Notes under the pieces: model-generated | What the model was told of the DNA's origin: nothing | The model's input: the letters and a program-made list of their open reading frames with translations, nothing else | Database searches by the model: none | Virus record (IMG/VR): IMGVR_UViG_3300032242_002617 | Span: 1 to 46,542 of that record | Length of the DNA stretch: 46,542 nt | Direction: 5' to 3' (one strand) | Origin: a virus | Part shown: positions 14,104 to 22,117 of the stretch, in pieces | How the letters are laid out: each line of letters begins with the position of its first letter | How positions within the stretch are numbered: the stretch's first letter is position 1 | Translations under genes and position numbers: made by a program

Positions 14104-14501
14104 ACCTTCTTCCTACCGATGTTGTACTTGGCAACGAGCTCCCACTCACCCTTCTCCTTGTGGGCGATGATCTTTACCTGACTCATCGGCGCACGGGGAT
14201 GGGCTGCCTTGTCCTCGTCGAGGATCTTGACCAGACCCCACTGCTCGAGCAGGGCTGCGATCGTGTTCCTACGGCCTTTGTCCTCGTCGGAGAAGCTGTA
14301 GGGCTTTCCATCGAGGGCGAAGAGCTCCTTGAAGTGAACGATGTAGTACCTTCCCTGCTTGTGAAGGATGTGGCACGATTGGTAGAGCTTCCTCTCCTTG
14401 CGAGATGCCACTCCGATCCGGGTCAAGGTCTCCTTGATCTTAAGGAAGTCCTCTTCCTCTCCGATCCTGACCTCAATCAAGGAATCTACTATTGAGCTCA
14501 T
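14100..14501 (-). CDS. regA: RegA translational repressor
   Basis: This 133-residue protein aligns throughout with T4 RegA. It has FLKIKETLTRIGVASRKER, then KLYQSCHILHKQGRYYIVHF, then DKGRRNTIAALLEQWGLVKI, and a C-terminal WELVAKYNIG. T4 RegA binds start regions of early mRNAs and blocks ribosomes, including mRNAs for the clamp and clamp loader. It lies in the same order as T4 (45-44-62-regA). Its ATG overlaps the stop of gene 62. Near-complete conservation of the core block leaves little doubt. Confidence 0.95.
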   Translation of the reverse strand: MSSIVDSLIEVRIGEEEDFLKIKETLTRIGVASRKERKLYQSCHILHKQGRYYIVHFKELFALDGKPYSFSDEDKGRRNTIAALLEQWGLVKILDEDKAAHPRAPMSQVKIIAHKEKGEWELVAKYNIGRKKV

Positions 14502-14875
14502 TTAATGCCACCTTTTTCTGTTCTTTTTCTTATAGCATCGAGCTGTTCTTTGGTAAGGATACTGAGAGCTGTCTCAGTATCTCGCACATTATACCCGTAG
14601 TGGTCCTGAACCAAAGAAAAATCCCGATCCCGCTGTGGTTTTGACCACTTTGAGAATCTTTTCCCTTTTCTAATGGTATTTATAAGGTAGTCGAACTGAA
14701 GACGGCCTTCCAGATGGGGATTCAGGTTCATCTCCTGAGCCCACATGATGCAGTCCACGTAGTACGAGAGACCCCTGTTTACCATGAAGGAGGGGTACGC
14801 CTTCTCACTTACCTCGTCGGTGAGGAGGTCCTCCTTGGTCTGGGTGATGGCTCCGATTACTTCAAATGGGTTCAC
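14498..14875 (-). CDS. 62: gp62 clamp-loader small subunit
   Basis: The true start is a GTG at 14875 that overlaps the gene 44 stop (GTGA), giving 125 residues beginning NPFEVIGAITQTKEDLL after the initiator. A much longer in-frame ORF upstream is only the shadow of gene 44. LSYYVDCIMWAQEMN and FDYLINTIRKGKRFSKW match the cyanophage-type short gp62. With gp44 it loads the gp45 clamp at primer-template junctions. Codon use drifts A/T-rich toward its 3' end. Confidence 0.85.
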   Translation of the reverse strand: MNPFEVIGAITQTKEDLLTDEVSEKAYPSFMVNRGLSYYVDCIMWAQEMNLNPHLEGRLQFDYLINTIRKGKRFSKWSKPQRDRDFSLVQDHYGYNVRDTETALSILTKEQLDAIRKRTEKGGIK

Positions 14876-15810
14876 TTGAAATCGAGCTCCATCATCATCT
14901 CGACCAGACACGCCGCGAGGTTGATCTCGTGATCCGCCGCGAAGGCTGCCTGGTACTGGTACTTTCCGATGAGGAGGACGAGTGCGGGAACGTAGTTCGG
15001 CTTGAGGAACTCGGCTGCGGTGTCGTACAGCCTGCGGTACACCACCCCTTGGTCGACGTCGGAGTTCTCGCCGACCCACTTGCGGATCGACGTGAAGTCC
15101 TTGTCCTTCATCAGCTTGATGAGTTCGCGGAGGGAGACCTCCTCGAGCTTCGTGAGGATACCCGTGTCGATCTTACCAGAAGCTGAGTACCGTTGGAGCT
15201 CGTTGAGTACTCGACGCCAGTCGGGAAAATGTTTCTTAATGACCTCGGCCACCACGGCTTGGTCGTAAGATACTCCCTCATCACCAAGTATGTTGGTGAC
15301 TCGCTTGAAGAACTGCGAAGCAAGTTTAGATATATCTGATCGGGATACTTTGAAGTCGATGACGGAGCACCGCGACTGGAGCGGCTCGATGATTCGTCCT
15401 TTGAAGTTACAAGTGAGAATAAAGCCGCAGTTCCGGCTGAACTCCTCCATGAAATTTCGTAGAGCCGGTTGGGTAGAGTTGGGGTTGAGGTAGTCAGCCT
15501 CGTCAAGGATGACGTACTTTCTTCCACCAACCAGAGATACTGAGGAAGCGAAGTTAAGAATATCGTTTCTAAGGGTATCAATGTTTCCATTCATCGATCC
15601 GTTGATGACTACATAGTCACACCCGAGTTCCTCGAGCATGGCCTTTGCCACGGTGGTCTTACCCACGCCGGGAGGACCGGCGAGGATAAGGTTTGGTACG
15701 CTGCCTTGGTCGACGAACTTCTGAAAGGTATCCTTCAGCTCCGCCGGTAGGATCGTGTCGACAATCTTCTTGGGACGATACTTCTCGACCCAGAGGAAAT
15801 CACTCTGCAT
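14872..15810 (-). CDS. 44: gp44 clamp-loader ATPase
   Basis: This 312-residue AAA+ protein opens FLWVEKYRPKKIVDTILP, as in RFC/gp44. It has Walker A GPPGVGKTT at residues 45-53, Walker B VILDEADYL, sensor 1 FILTCNFKGRI, and the arginine-finger SRC motif (EPLQSRCSV). It assembles with gp62 and opens the gp45 ring. There is a GGAAG site before the ATG. Roughly 15230-15600 is visibly less GC-biased than the rest of the gene, a possible recombination patch. Confidence 0.95.
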   Translation of the reverse strand: MQSDFLWVEKYRPKKIVDTILPAELKDTFQKFVDQGSVPNLILAGPPGVGKTTVAKAMLEELGCDYVVINGSMNGNIDTLRNDILNFASSVSLVGGRKYVILDEADYLNPNSTQPALRNFMEEFSRNCGFILTCNFKGRIIEPLQSRCSVIDFKVSRSDISKLASQFFKRVTNILGDEGVSYDQAVVAEVIKKHFPDWRRVLNELQRYSASGKIDTGILTKLEEVSLRELIKLMKDKDFTSIRKWVGENSDVDQGVVYRRLYDTAAEFLKPNYVPALVLLIGKYQYQAAFAADHEINLAACLVEMMMELDFK

Positions 15811-15842
15811 GATGTACTTCCAATCATAATATAAAGTTCAAG

Positions 15843-16505
15843 TTAGGAGTTTGAGTTGGACTCAACCGCAATCCAGTACTCAGCAACGTCGTTCACGAAG
15901 TGAGAGATACCCTTCTTAGAGATCTCAACAGTATAGTCACCAGGGATAACCTTGATGTTCTCGGCCTTGAAGATCATCTTGAACTTCTCGGCAGACTTAC
16001 CCACGACGATCGAGTAGACATCGGATACCTTGCCGGTCGAGTCGATTGCCTGGAGGTTGATGTCCTCGCCGTCGCCTACCACTGCGATCTCGGGGAGTCG
16101 AAGAACCGCGAGGGCCTTCATTACGTCCGACAGCGCGAGGTTGGTAAGCTTGAACGAGATGTCGACCGACGGGAGCTTGATCTCCTTGTCAGGCGGAGAG
16201 ATGATGGCGCTAGGGTCCGCAAACCCATAGCGCATCTTCTTGGTGTCGCTCGAGATCACGACGAACTTATCGTTGATCTCGAGTGTCGGGTTGTCGAACA
16301 ACGACAGTGTGCTGAGGAAGCGAGAGACGTCGTAGATCGCGAACGTGCTCTCGAACTGCTGGTCGATGCTTGCCTTCGCCATGATCGTCCGAGTAGGAGA
16401 GATCGTGGTCAGCTCCTTTCCCGGCTTGATCAGGATCGAAGGGTTGATCGTCGAGAAGCTCTTCAGCACCGAGATCGTCTTCTGTTCGAGTTTAATAGCC
16501 TGCAT
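15843..16505 (-). CDS. 45: gp45 sliding clamp
   Basis: This 220-residue protein has the length and pattern of T4-like gp45. It opens LEQKTISVLKSFSTINPSIL, has FAIYDVSRFLSTLSLFDNPT in the first domain, and ends FVNDVAEYWIAVESN. As a homotrimer it tethers DNA polymerase. In T4 it also couples late transcription to replication through gp55 and gp33; gp55 is present here. A GAGAGGAA site precedes the ATG, and the gene heads the 45-44-62-regA order. Confidence 0.93.
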   Translation of the reverse strand: MQAIKLEQKTISVLKSFSTINPSILIKPGKELTTISPTRTIMAKASIDQQFESTFAIYDVSRFLSTLSLFDNPTLEINDKFVVISSDTKKMRYGFADPSAIISPPDKEIKLPSVDISFKLTNLALSDVMKALAVLRLPEIAVVGDGEDINLQAIDSTGKVSDVYSIVVGKSAEKFKMIFKAENIKVIPGDYTVEISKKGISHFVNDVAEYWIAVESNSNS

Positions 16506-16521
16506 AATATATTCCTCTCAA

Positions 16522-17508
16522 TTAGGCTTTCATCATCTTCTTGCCGCCGAGCGACGACGGGTCTGCAGTGGCGGAGACGCCTACCGACGCGAGGTCGGCG
16601 AGTGATCCACCAAAGATATAAGTTCCAACGTGCTGCATGACCATCCACGGGCAGAACCATGTCTTCATACCGAGTTCCTGGATCTTCTGACAGAACCAGT
16701 AGTCCTCAGAGAGGTAGCGCTTCGACTTGTGAGCATTGAGCTCCTGAGCCGTCTGCAGTACCTTGTCGATCTCCTGCTGGAGGCGAACCGGATCTTGGAT
16801 CTTCAGGTCGGAGATGCGCTTCATCTGCGACTCGTAGTACGTCTTGAAGTCGATCTGGTCGACCTCTGCCTGGAAGTACATCGTGATCTCACGCGAGCCG
16901 TCGAAGGCCTCCGTGCGAACGTGATCCGGACGATAGAGGTACTGCGGGAACGCGTCGGCGAACTTCTTCATCGTCTCGCGCTTGACCATCATGAAGCCCG
17001 TGCCGATCTCGAGAACCTCGCAAGGCTCGTTGATCTGGATCGAGACTTGTCCGCCCTTAGGGTTGAACACGTAGTCTCCAACGAAGCGCTCGAGGATGTT
17101 CGGGTCCTTGTCGGCGATACCCTTGTCGACCGCAGCCTTGACCTTCTCCCACGAGATGCACTTCTTAGGATACGGACCGCCGATGACGTCGAACTGGTTG
17201 CCTTCCTGAATCGTCATTGCGAGGAGTGCGATGACATCGTGAGGGTTGAAGCCGATGTCCGAGTCGATGAACATCAGGTGGGTTGCGTCCGAGCGCATGA
17301 ACTCGTCGCTGCAGTAGTTACGTGCTCGAGTGATGAGCGACTCGTTGAAGAGGAAGTAGAACTGTAGGCCGATGCCGTAGTGCGTGCAGAGTGCCGAGAG
17401 GTCGGCGACAGAGCGAGCGAACATGCCTGCGCATGCACCGCCGTACATAGGAGTTGCCACAAACAACTTATACTTCCGCAGCTCCTCGACGGGAACGTTG
17501 ATCTCCAT
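16522..17508 (-). CDS. GT2-like glycosyltransferase
   Basis: In this 328-residue protein KYKLFVATPMYGG starts a GT-A fold. THLMFIDSDIGFNPHDV at about residues 77-93 carries the D-S-D metal motif, and YLSEDYWFCQKIQELG is the E-D region characteristic of family-2 enzymes. No membrane helices are visible. Its start overlaps the DUF3310 stop (TAATG). It is thus the last gene of the putative DNA-modification operon and directly precedes gene 45. A role in adding a second sugar to modified DNA is possible; a glycan role cannot be excluded. Confidence 0.75.
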   Translation of the reverse strand: MEINVPVEELRKYKLFVATPMYGGACAGMFARSVADLSALCTHYGIGLQFYFLFNESLITRARNYCSDEFMRSDATHLMFIDSDIGFNPHDVIALLAMTIQEGNQFDVIGGPYPKKCISWEKVKAAVDKGIADKDPNILERFVGDYVFNPKGGQVSIQINEPCEVLEIGTGFMMVKRETMKKFADAFPQYLYRPDHVRTEAFDGSREITMYFQAEVDQIDFKTYYESQMKRISDLKIQDPVRLQQEIDKVLQTAQELNAHKSKRYLSEDYWFCQKIQELGMKTWFCPWMVMQHVGTYIFGGSLADLASVGVSATADPSSLGGKKMMKA

Positions 17509-17996
17509 TAGATAGTCTCCTTATTGACAATGTCGTGAACGTAGAGTTGCATCATCGCGTAGTGAATGACCTTCAATAGGTCCTTGCGCCAGTCCTCGCG
17601 CGATCCCTTGCGGCCGTATCGCTGGGCGTACTTGAGTACGTTGCCCATGCAGAACCCCGTGCCGTGGCCTGAGTCCATGATGAACTCGGTAGCCTGAAAC
17701 TTATTTCTTGAGTAGTGTTCTGAGTATGTAGAGTTAATATAATCCGTAATCTCTTTAATGTACACCCCTTCGTTGTACTTATAGCTGATTTTTTTCTCAG
17801 CAAAGCTCCGCTGCTTATAGTACTCGTCGTGAGGAATCCACTTGCCGTCTACTAAAATGGATCCGTGGCGGCCTCCACCACCACTACCACCTCCACCACC
17901 GCGAAGTTCGATCTTGGTGTTTGGATCAATTGTCCAGCTATTAGTATACCTCACGTTGATGCCTTCTGACACCTTACCTTCATTGTTCAAAGCCAT
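17508..17996 (-). CDS. DUF3310 protein with glycine-rich linker
   Basis: In this 162-residue protein the C-terminal half (FQATEFIMDSGHGTGFCMGNVLKYAQRYG, then WRKDLLKVIHYAMMQLY) matches the DUF3310 nucleotide-kinase-like family. That family is widespread in phages and often sits in nucleotide-metabolism or DNA-modification clusters. The N-terminal half contains RGGGGGSGGGGR, a flexible hinge separating a Thr/Asn-rich arm. Its start overlaps the methyltransferase 3' end by 10 bases. The 5' part (17700-17960) is lower in GC than its surroundings. Substrate unknown. Confidence 0.72.
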   Translation of the reverse strand: MALNNEGKVSEGINVRYTNSWTIDPNTKIELRGGGGGSGGGGRHGSILVDGKWIPHDEYYKQRSFAEKKISYKYNEGVYIKEITDYINSTYSEHYSRNKFQATEFIMDSGHGTGFCMGNVLKYAQRYGRKGSREDWRKDLLKVIHYAMMQLYVHDIVNKETI

Positions 17997-19174
17997 GATG
18001 TAATATCTCCTCCACTTCTTGACTCAACGTCCACGCTCTTTGATATGTTGCTCTGCAGGACGTAGTCGGCATCGACCTCGTCCAGCTCACCCTCAAGCCA
18101 CTTCTTGATCTCACCTGCCATGTCCTTCGCCGTGAGGACGGGAACGTTCTGACAGATGTGGTTGGTGCTCTTCTTTGCGTCGAGCAGCTCGAAGTTGTCG
18201 GGCAGGCCCATGATCGTCATGGCCTCCCTATAGTTTATATAGCGATCCTCGACGGGATGGGTCAGCATGTAAGGGTAGTGACCTACGAACGCCCCGATGT
18301 GATCTTTAGGGATGATGGTCATCCTGCGCATGATGTTCTTACCGGAGGTTAGCTTGGTATGACGGTACTCGCACTTGGCGATCTCCTTCTCGAAGCCGTG
18401 CTCTCGCATCCAGTCACCTACCTGCACGTAGTTGTAGCCCATCTTCTCGATGTAGGACTGCGTGTCGTTCTCACGAACCTTGGCCGCTCCCGCCTGCTCG
18501 ACGTACTCGCGATGGCTGATGCCTCCGTGAATGTGCTCGAGGATGAAGCGGTAGTAAGGATCGTGCGACGGTGTCTTATGATTTATAACTTCCCGCTGGC
18601 TGTTGCCCTTGGCACCGAGGATGACGTCCTCGATCTTAGCGTGAGGGCGGTTGAAGTAGTTGAAGACGGGAACCTTGTCGCCTTGCCAGAAGAAGTAGAA
18701 CGAGCGGTCTCGAACCTGAGGACCGCCGTGAAGGATCGTCCTAGTTCTATATACCGACATCGTGTAGCCGTTGTCCTTACCGATCTTCTTGAGCTGGTTG
18801 CGAACGGTCGCACCGATCTTACCGGCAAATCCTGGGGCGTTCTCACCCCAGAACACCTTAGGCCTGAGCTCGCCGAGGACGTAGTTCGCCGTCTCGATCA
18901 TCCACTTGTTGTTCTCGTTGTGATCACCAAATCCGTGCGACAACTGAGACAGACCCGCACACGGGCATACGGTTCCTATCACGTCTACCTTTGTATCAGG
19001 TTTCTCACCTTTGTCAAGGAGGTAGTAAGGGACGTCTCCGTAGTGATTGACGATGTGTCGATCGTTACCTTGAAACGCACTGTAGGAGACGAGGTACTCA
19101 GGTCGAGTACCAAACGCGAGCTCTTGCCCGAGTGTCTCGCCTCCGATGAGTGGAACTATTGTGCCGTGCTTCAT
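17987..19174 (-). CDS. C5-cytosine DNA methyltransferase family protein
   Basis: In this 395-residue protein the motifs appear in the right order. Motif I is diverged (VPLIGGETLGQELAFG, residues 7-22). Motif IV has CPCAGLS with Cys72 as the likely nucleophile (Q of PCQ replaced by A), motif VI ENAPGF (111-116), and motif VIII PQVRDRSFYFF (152-162). The variable target-recognition region spans about 170-330. Motif IX is NYREAMTIMGLPDNF and motif X QNVPVLTAKDMAGEI. It should flip out and modify cytosine in DNA. Translationally coupled (ATGA) to the alpha-glucosyltransferase homologue. Acting on or beside already modified cytosines would be unusual. Confidence 0.85.
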   Translation of the reverse strand: MKHGTIVPLIGGETLGQELAFGTRPEYLVSYSAFQGNDRHIVNHYGDVPYYLLDKGEKPDTKVDVIGTVCPCAGLSQLSHGFGDHNENNKWMIETANYVLGELRPKVFWGENAPGFAGKIGATVRNQLKKIGKDNGYTMSVYRTRTILHGGPQVRDRSFYFFWQGDKVPVFNYFNRPHAKIEDVILGAKGNSQREVINHKTPSHDPYYRFILEHIHGGISHREYVEQAGAAKVRENDTQSYIEKMGYNYVQVGDWMREHGFEKEIAKCEYRHTKLTSGKNIMRRMTIIPKDHIGAFVGHYPYMLTHPVEDRYINYREAMTIMGLPDNFELLDAKKSTNHICQNVPVLTAKDMAGEIKKWLEGELDEVDADYVLQSNISKSVDVESRSGGDITSWL

Positions 19175-20415
19175 GCAAGGAAGTCCTCGAGGTTGCTGAC
19201 CTTTACGCGCGCGTTGTTCTTCGCGCCGGTCGTCTTCTTAATGATGTCGTCGTAGATGCTTCCTGCGTCCGAGTGGTCTTTCCAGAACTCGAAGGCCAGC
19301 TCGCGCCAGTCGGACCTCATCACGCGATCACCGGCGAGCTTGACGATCGTGTCGGCAGTGTCCTTAGGATTCTTCGGGTCGTACCAGATGGTCCCTGAGA
19401 ACTTTGCGGTCGCCTTGTCGCCCGTCTTGTTGTGAGTGATGTGATCACCGAAGTGCTTGTGAAATACCGGAACGGTACCCGACGCTACGACCTCGGCGTG
19501 ACAGTACTCGATGTTGTTGCCGTAGAACTCAGGCTTCAGGTGATATAGGTCGGAGCCGAACGCACTGAGCGCGAGCCTGCGCATGCAGTCGTCGTGAACG
19601 TAGTCCGGATAGAGGTAGGGTGCGCTGCCCGGAACTTCCTTGTTGTAGTGCTGCCTGGCCTTGCTGCGATTTGCACCGCGGATGAACTCCTGCACGTCTC
19701 GTCTCTGCTGTCGCGTTGCACCGTCGACGTGGGTTATCAAGGTCGACTGCACGGACGCCTCGAGTCCTTCGAGACTCGTGATGAAGTCCTCAGCCCTGAG
19801 GTAGTTGTTGTGAAGGTCGATGATCTCGACAGGACCCTTCCACAGGGCGCAGCGACCGATCCACTTGAGCGACTTGTCGATCTGCTCATCTACCGGAAGC
19901 CAGAACTTCTTGCGGTGTGCCCCGTAGTCGAAGCCGACACCCATAGTCGTCAACGGTGTCGTGATGTTGTTCTTCTTGCACCATCCTGCAAACGCCCCGC
20001 TGAGCGAGTGGGTCATGAGCAGGTCGATCGACTCACAGACCTCATCGAGCTTGGCATTACGCGTTATCGATGCCGAGTTGTGGTCAACCTGAACGAGTGA
20101 CTTGGGAAGCTTGATGGCGCGAAGTAACCTAACGAAGTTCTCGGCAGTCTTCTCCGCGTGCTTGGTCGATGGGATCGAGTAGACCACGACGGCGTCGTAG
20201 TTGTCGTTGATGTCGGTGATGACCTTGTCAACCACGGCGTCCTCCGCACACACGAAGTCGACGCGATCGATCTCCATGGAGTTAATGCGCGGCCATTTTT
20301 TATCAGAAACTGCGAAAATTGTGCTGTTCGGGTAGTACTTCTTGAACTCGACGGCGTTCTTCGTAACGCCACACCCCTCGACACCACGGCCGAGGAGGAC
20401 CGCAATCCTGCTCAT
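19171..20415 (-). CDS. agt: DNA alpha-glycosyltransferase (T4 alpha-glucosyltransferase homologue, GT72-like)
   Basis: The 414-residue length matches T4 AGT (400). GRGVEGCGVTKNAVEF at residues 9-24 parallels ARGLEGCGVTKFSLEQ of T4. LKWIGRCALWKG (183-194) parallels the WIGR-TWKG segment, and SLEGLEAS follows. IEYCHAEVVASGTVPVF (302-318) and SGTIWYDPKN match the T4 nucleotide-sugar-binding C-domain. T4 AGT moves glucose from UDP-glucose to 5-hydroxymethylcytosine in DNA. Conserved donor-site residues imply an active GT-B enzyme. Upstream is a GalE-like gene (ATGA overlap), so the sugar may be an epimer. The acceptor is presumably a 5-substituted cytosine made by the 22101 enzyme. Confidence 0.88.
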   Translation of the reverse strand: MSRIAVLLGRGVEGCGVTKNAVEFKKYYPNSTIFAVSDKKWPRINSMEIDRVDFVCAEDAVVDKVITDINDNYDAVVVYSIPSTKHAEKTAENFVRLLRAIKLPKSLVQVDHNSASITRNAKLDEVCESIDLLMTHSLSGAFAGWCKKNNITTPLTTMGVGFDYGAHRKKFWLPVDEQIDKSLKWIGRCALWKGPVEIIDLHNNYLRAEDFITSLEGLEASVQSTLITHVDGATRQQRRDVQEFIRGANRSKARQHYNKEVPGSAPYLYPDYVHDDCMRRLALSAFGSDLYHLKPEFYGNNIEYCHAEVVASGTVPVFHKHFGDHITHNKTGDKATAKFSGTIWYDPKNPKDTADTIVKLAGDRVMRSDWRELAFEFWKDHSDAGSIYDDIIKKTTGAKNNARVKVSNLEDFLA

Positions 20416-21287
20416 TTTTTAAGCTCCATCTTGTATGCACTCAGGCACATGTCCTCGAGTGTTCCGGTAACCTTCATGTAGTCCGATACCTTATCGGATG
20501 GTACCGTGATTATTGCAGCGTCACCGTCACGTCTTGGTGCGTCCTCAACCGTGAAGTCAACACCGCTCACTCGCTTCATTGTATTTATGACCTCGCGGTT
20601 GCTGTGGCCCTTGCCGGAACCTAGGCACTCGAAAGGAGTGTTCTTAGGTGTTATCACGGCGCTGAGGATTGCGTTGGCGATGTCCTCGACGTGAACGTAG
20701 TCCCTGATGCACGTGCCGTCGGGAGTGTCCCAGTCCGTGCCGTTGACGAACATCTTATCCCGCTTGCCCGCTGCGGTCTCGGCGGCGATGCGGATGAGGT
20801 GGGTTGCCCTACCCATCTGCCTGAAGATCCCGTTGTTGCCAGCGACATTGAAGAACCGGAAGATCGTGTAGTTCTTGGTCCTGGCCTTGACGACGCTCTC
20901 GGCCATGAGCTTCGACTGTGCGTACGGTGACACGGGATCGAAGGCGGCCGCCGTCGATGCGAGCACGAAGTTCTCGTGCTCGTTGTAGGTGATCATCCAG
21001 TCGGTGCCCATCGTGTTGACACTGAAGTAGTCCATCGGCTCCTTTACCGACTCCTCGACCGAGATCCTAGCGGCTAGGTGAACTATCGTGTCGAACTTGT
21101 TGTACCAACCTGCACCGCTGGTCACGCTCTTCCAGAGCATTGTGTCGACGTACTTGCTGATGTCGTTGGGTGAGTAGTCGCCGCACAGCGCGGTGATGTT
21201 GTAGCCGTGCTCGGCAAGGAGCTTGACGACGTGTGACCCGATGTAACCGTTGGCTCCGGTTACCAGAACTCTCTTACGCAGCAACAT
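20412..21287 (-). CDS. GalE-like NAD-dependent sugar epimerase/dehydratase (SDR)
   Basis: This 291-residue product starts at the ATG at 21287 (MLLRKRVLVTG), which has AGGAG ten bases upstream; a GTG at 21296 is too close to it. It has the NAD-binding VTGANGYIGSH near the N-terminus, HLAARISVEESVKEP, and the catalytic YAQSK (YxxxK). FRFFNVAGNNG and the conserved GTCIRDYVHVEDIANA are GalE landmarks. It should interconvert UDP-sugars. It is coupled to the alpha-glycosyltransferase and is the natural donor-supplying enzyme for it, suggesting UDP-galactose or another epimer as donor. Confidence 0.87.
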   Translation of the reverse strand: MLLRKRVLVTGANGYIGSHVVKLLAEHGYNITALCGDYSPNDISKYVDTMLWKSVTSGAGWYNKFDTIVHLAARISVEESVKEPMDYFSVNTMGTDWMITYNEHENFVLASTAAAFDPVSPYAQSKLMAESVVKARTKNYTIFRFFNVAGNNGIFRQMGRATHLIRIAAETAAGKRDKMFVNGTDWDTPDGTCIRDYVHVEDIANAILSAVITPKNTPFECLGSGKGHSNREVINTMKRVSGVDFTVEDAPRRDGDAAIITVPSDKVSDYMKVTGTLEDMCLSAYKMELKK

Positions 21288-21636
21288 ACTTACCACACTC
21301 CTGAAGCATCTTCAATTCATAGTCTTTGTCGTTTAGTTTTCTATTTAGCCCAGAAGGATGCGGCAGGGTGAAGTGGTCTACAGATAATTTTCTCAGGACG
21401 GCGGACGGGAAGTTGCCTAGTGCGATCACCTTGTCGTGCTGCTCGGAGTACTCCTTGACCATATCGTATCGAACGTCCTTCATCCGGTACTTTCCAGGAA
21501 CGCCGATGCAGTTGATAAAGGTGTGATCCTTAACGCCCATGAACTCGAGCCACTTGGGCAGGCGACGGTGTGTCGTGCAGTTCGGCTTGAGCACCCAGTC
21601 GGAAGGGTTGATACCAATGACGAGAACCTTAGACAA
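21274..21636 (-). CDS. uracil-DNA-glycosylase-superfamily protein
   Basis: Read from a TTG at 21636 the product is 120 residues beginning SKVLVIGINPSDW after the initiator, with HPSGLNR near residues 93-99. G-I-N-P-(G/S) and H-P-S-x-L-N are the two active-site motifs of the Mug/family-4-like UDG superfamily. The protein is shorter than classical UDGs. It could excise deaminated or unmodified bases, or be a catalytically altered relative acting in base modification. The start is uncertain: the frame extends to 21666, but the shorter start gives a normal family N-terminus. Confidence 0.68.
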   Translation of the reverse strand: MSKVLVIGINPSDWVLKPNCTTHRRLPKWLEFMGVKDHTFINCIGVPGKYRMKDVRYDMVKEYSEQHDKVIALGNFPSAVLRKLSVDHFTLPHPSGLNRKLNDKDYELKMLQECGKYVAA

Positions 21637-22117
21637 TGTCGATGACCTCACCGCTGTTAAAGTCAAGGCGAACTGCCTCGACCTCGGCCTCCTTGAACAT
21701 CATCGTCGTGAACTTATAGGCGTCCTGCCAGATCGGAGCGATGTCGGCAGGGTGACAGATGAACACGCGCTTGATGCCGACCTGGATTATTCCCTTTGCG
21801 CACTCAGAGCAAACAGGAAGACCATGAACGTAAAGGTCCGCATTATTGAGACTAGTTCCATTAAGTGTGGCATTGTATATGCAGTTCTGCTCGGCATGGA
21901 CTACGAACTTGTACTTGACATCACGATTTTGAAGGCGTGCGTCAGTGTCGTCGACCCCGCGAGGGAAGCCATTGTAACCCTGTGCAAGGATCTGACCTTG
22001 CTTACCGACGGCGACGGCGCCGACCTTAGTTCCCGGATCCTTGGACCAAGTTGAGATGTGCTTGGCCAAGTTGAGGTAGTTCTGCGTCCATCGCCATGTT
22101 TTACTTGACAAGATCAA
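21629..22117 (-). CDS. cd: dCMP deaminase
   Basis: This 162-residue protein has DPGTKVGAVAVGKQG and YNGFPRGVDD. The zinc motifs are HAEQN (H74, proton-shuttle E76) and PVCSECAKG (C103, C106). It converts dCMP to dUMP for thymidylate supply, as T4 Cd does. It begins at TTG 22117 or TTG 22111, since no ATG is available and AGAGG lies just upstream. It overlaps the end of the dCMP-type synthase gene by 17 bases. Paired with that enzyme it splits the dCMP pool between dUMP and modified dCMP. Confidence 0.9.
   Translation of the reverse strand: MILSSKTWRWTQNYLNLAKHISTWSKDPGTKVGAVAVGKQGQILAQGYNGFPRGVDDTDARLQNRDVKYKFVVHAEQNCIYNATLNGTSLNNADLYVHGLPVCSECAKGIIQVGIKRVFICHPADIAPIWQDAYKFTTMMFKEAEVEAVRLDFNSGEVIDIV

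Noticed and set aside
14876-15079. Upstream extension of the gene 62 frame
   Set aside because: Lies inside gene 44 in another frame with Arg/Pro/Gly-rich junk; the GTG at 14875 overlapping the gene 44 stop is the real start.
18990-19018. Possible promoter inside the C5 methyltransferase (TTGACA, 16, TACAAA)
   Set aside because: The -10 is poor and the position near the gene's start would serve no clear downstream unit.
18359-19255. 298-codon plus-strand ORF opposite the C5 methyltransferase
   Set aside because: Antisense shadow of a well-supported gene, with low-complexity Leu/Val/Arg composition.
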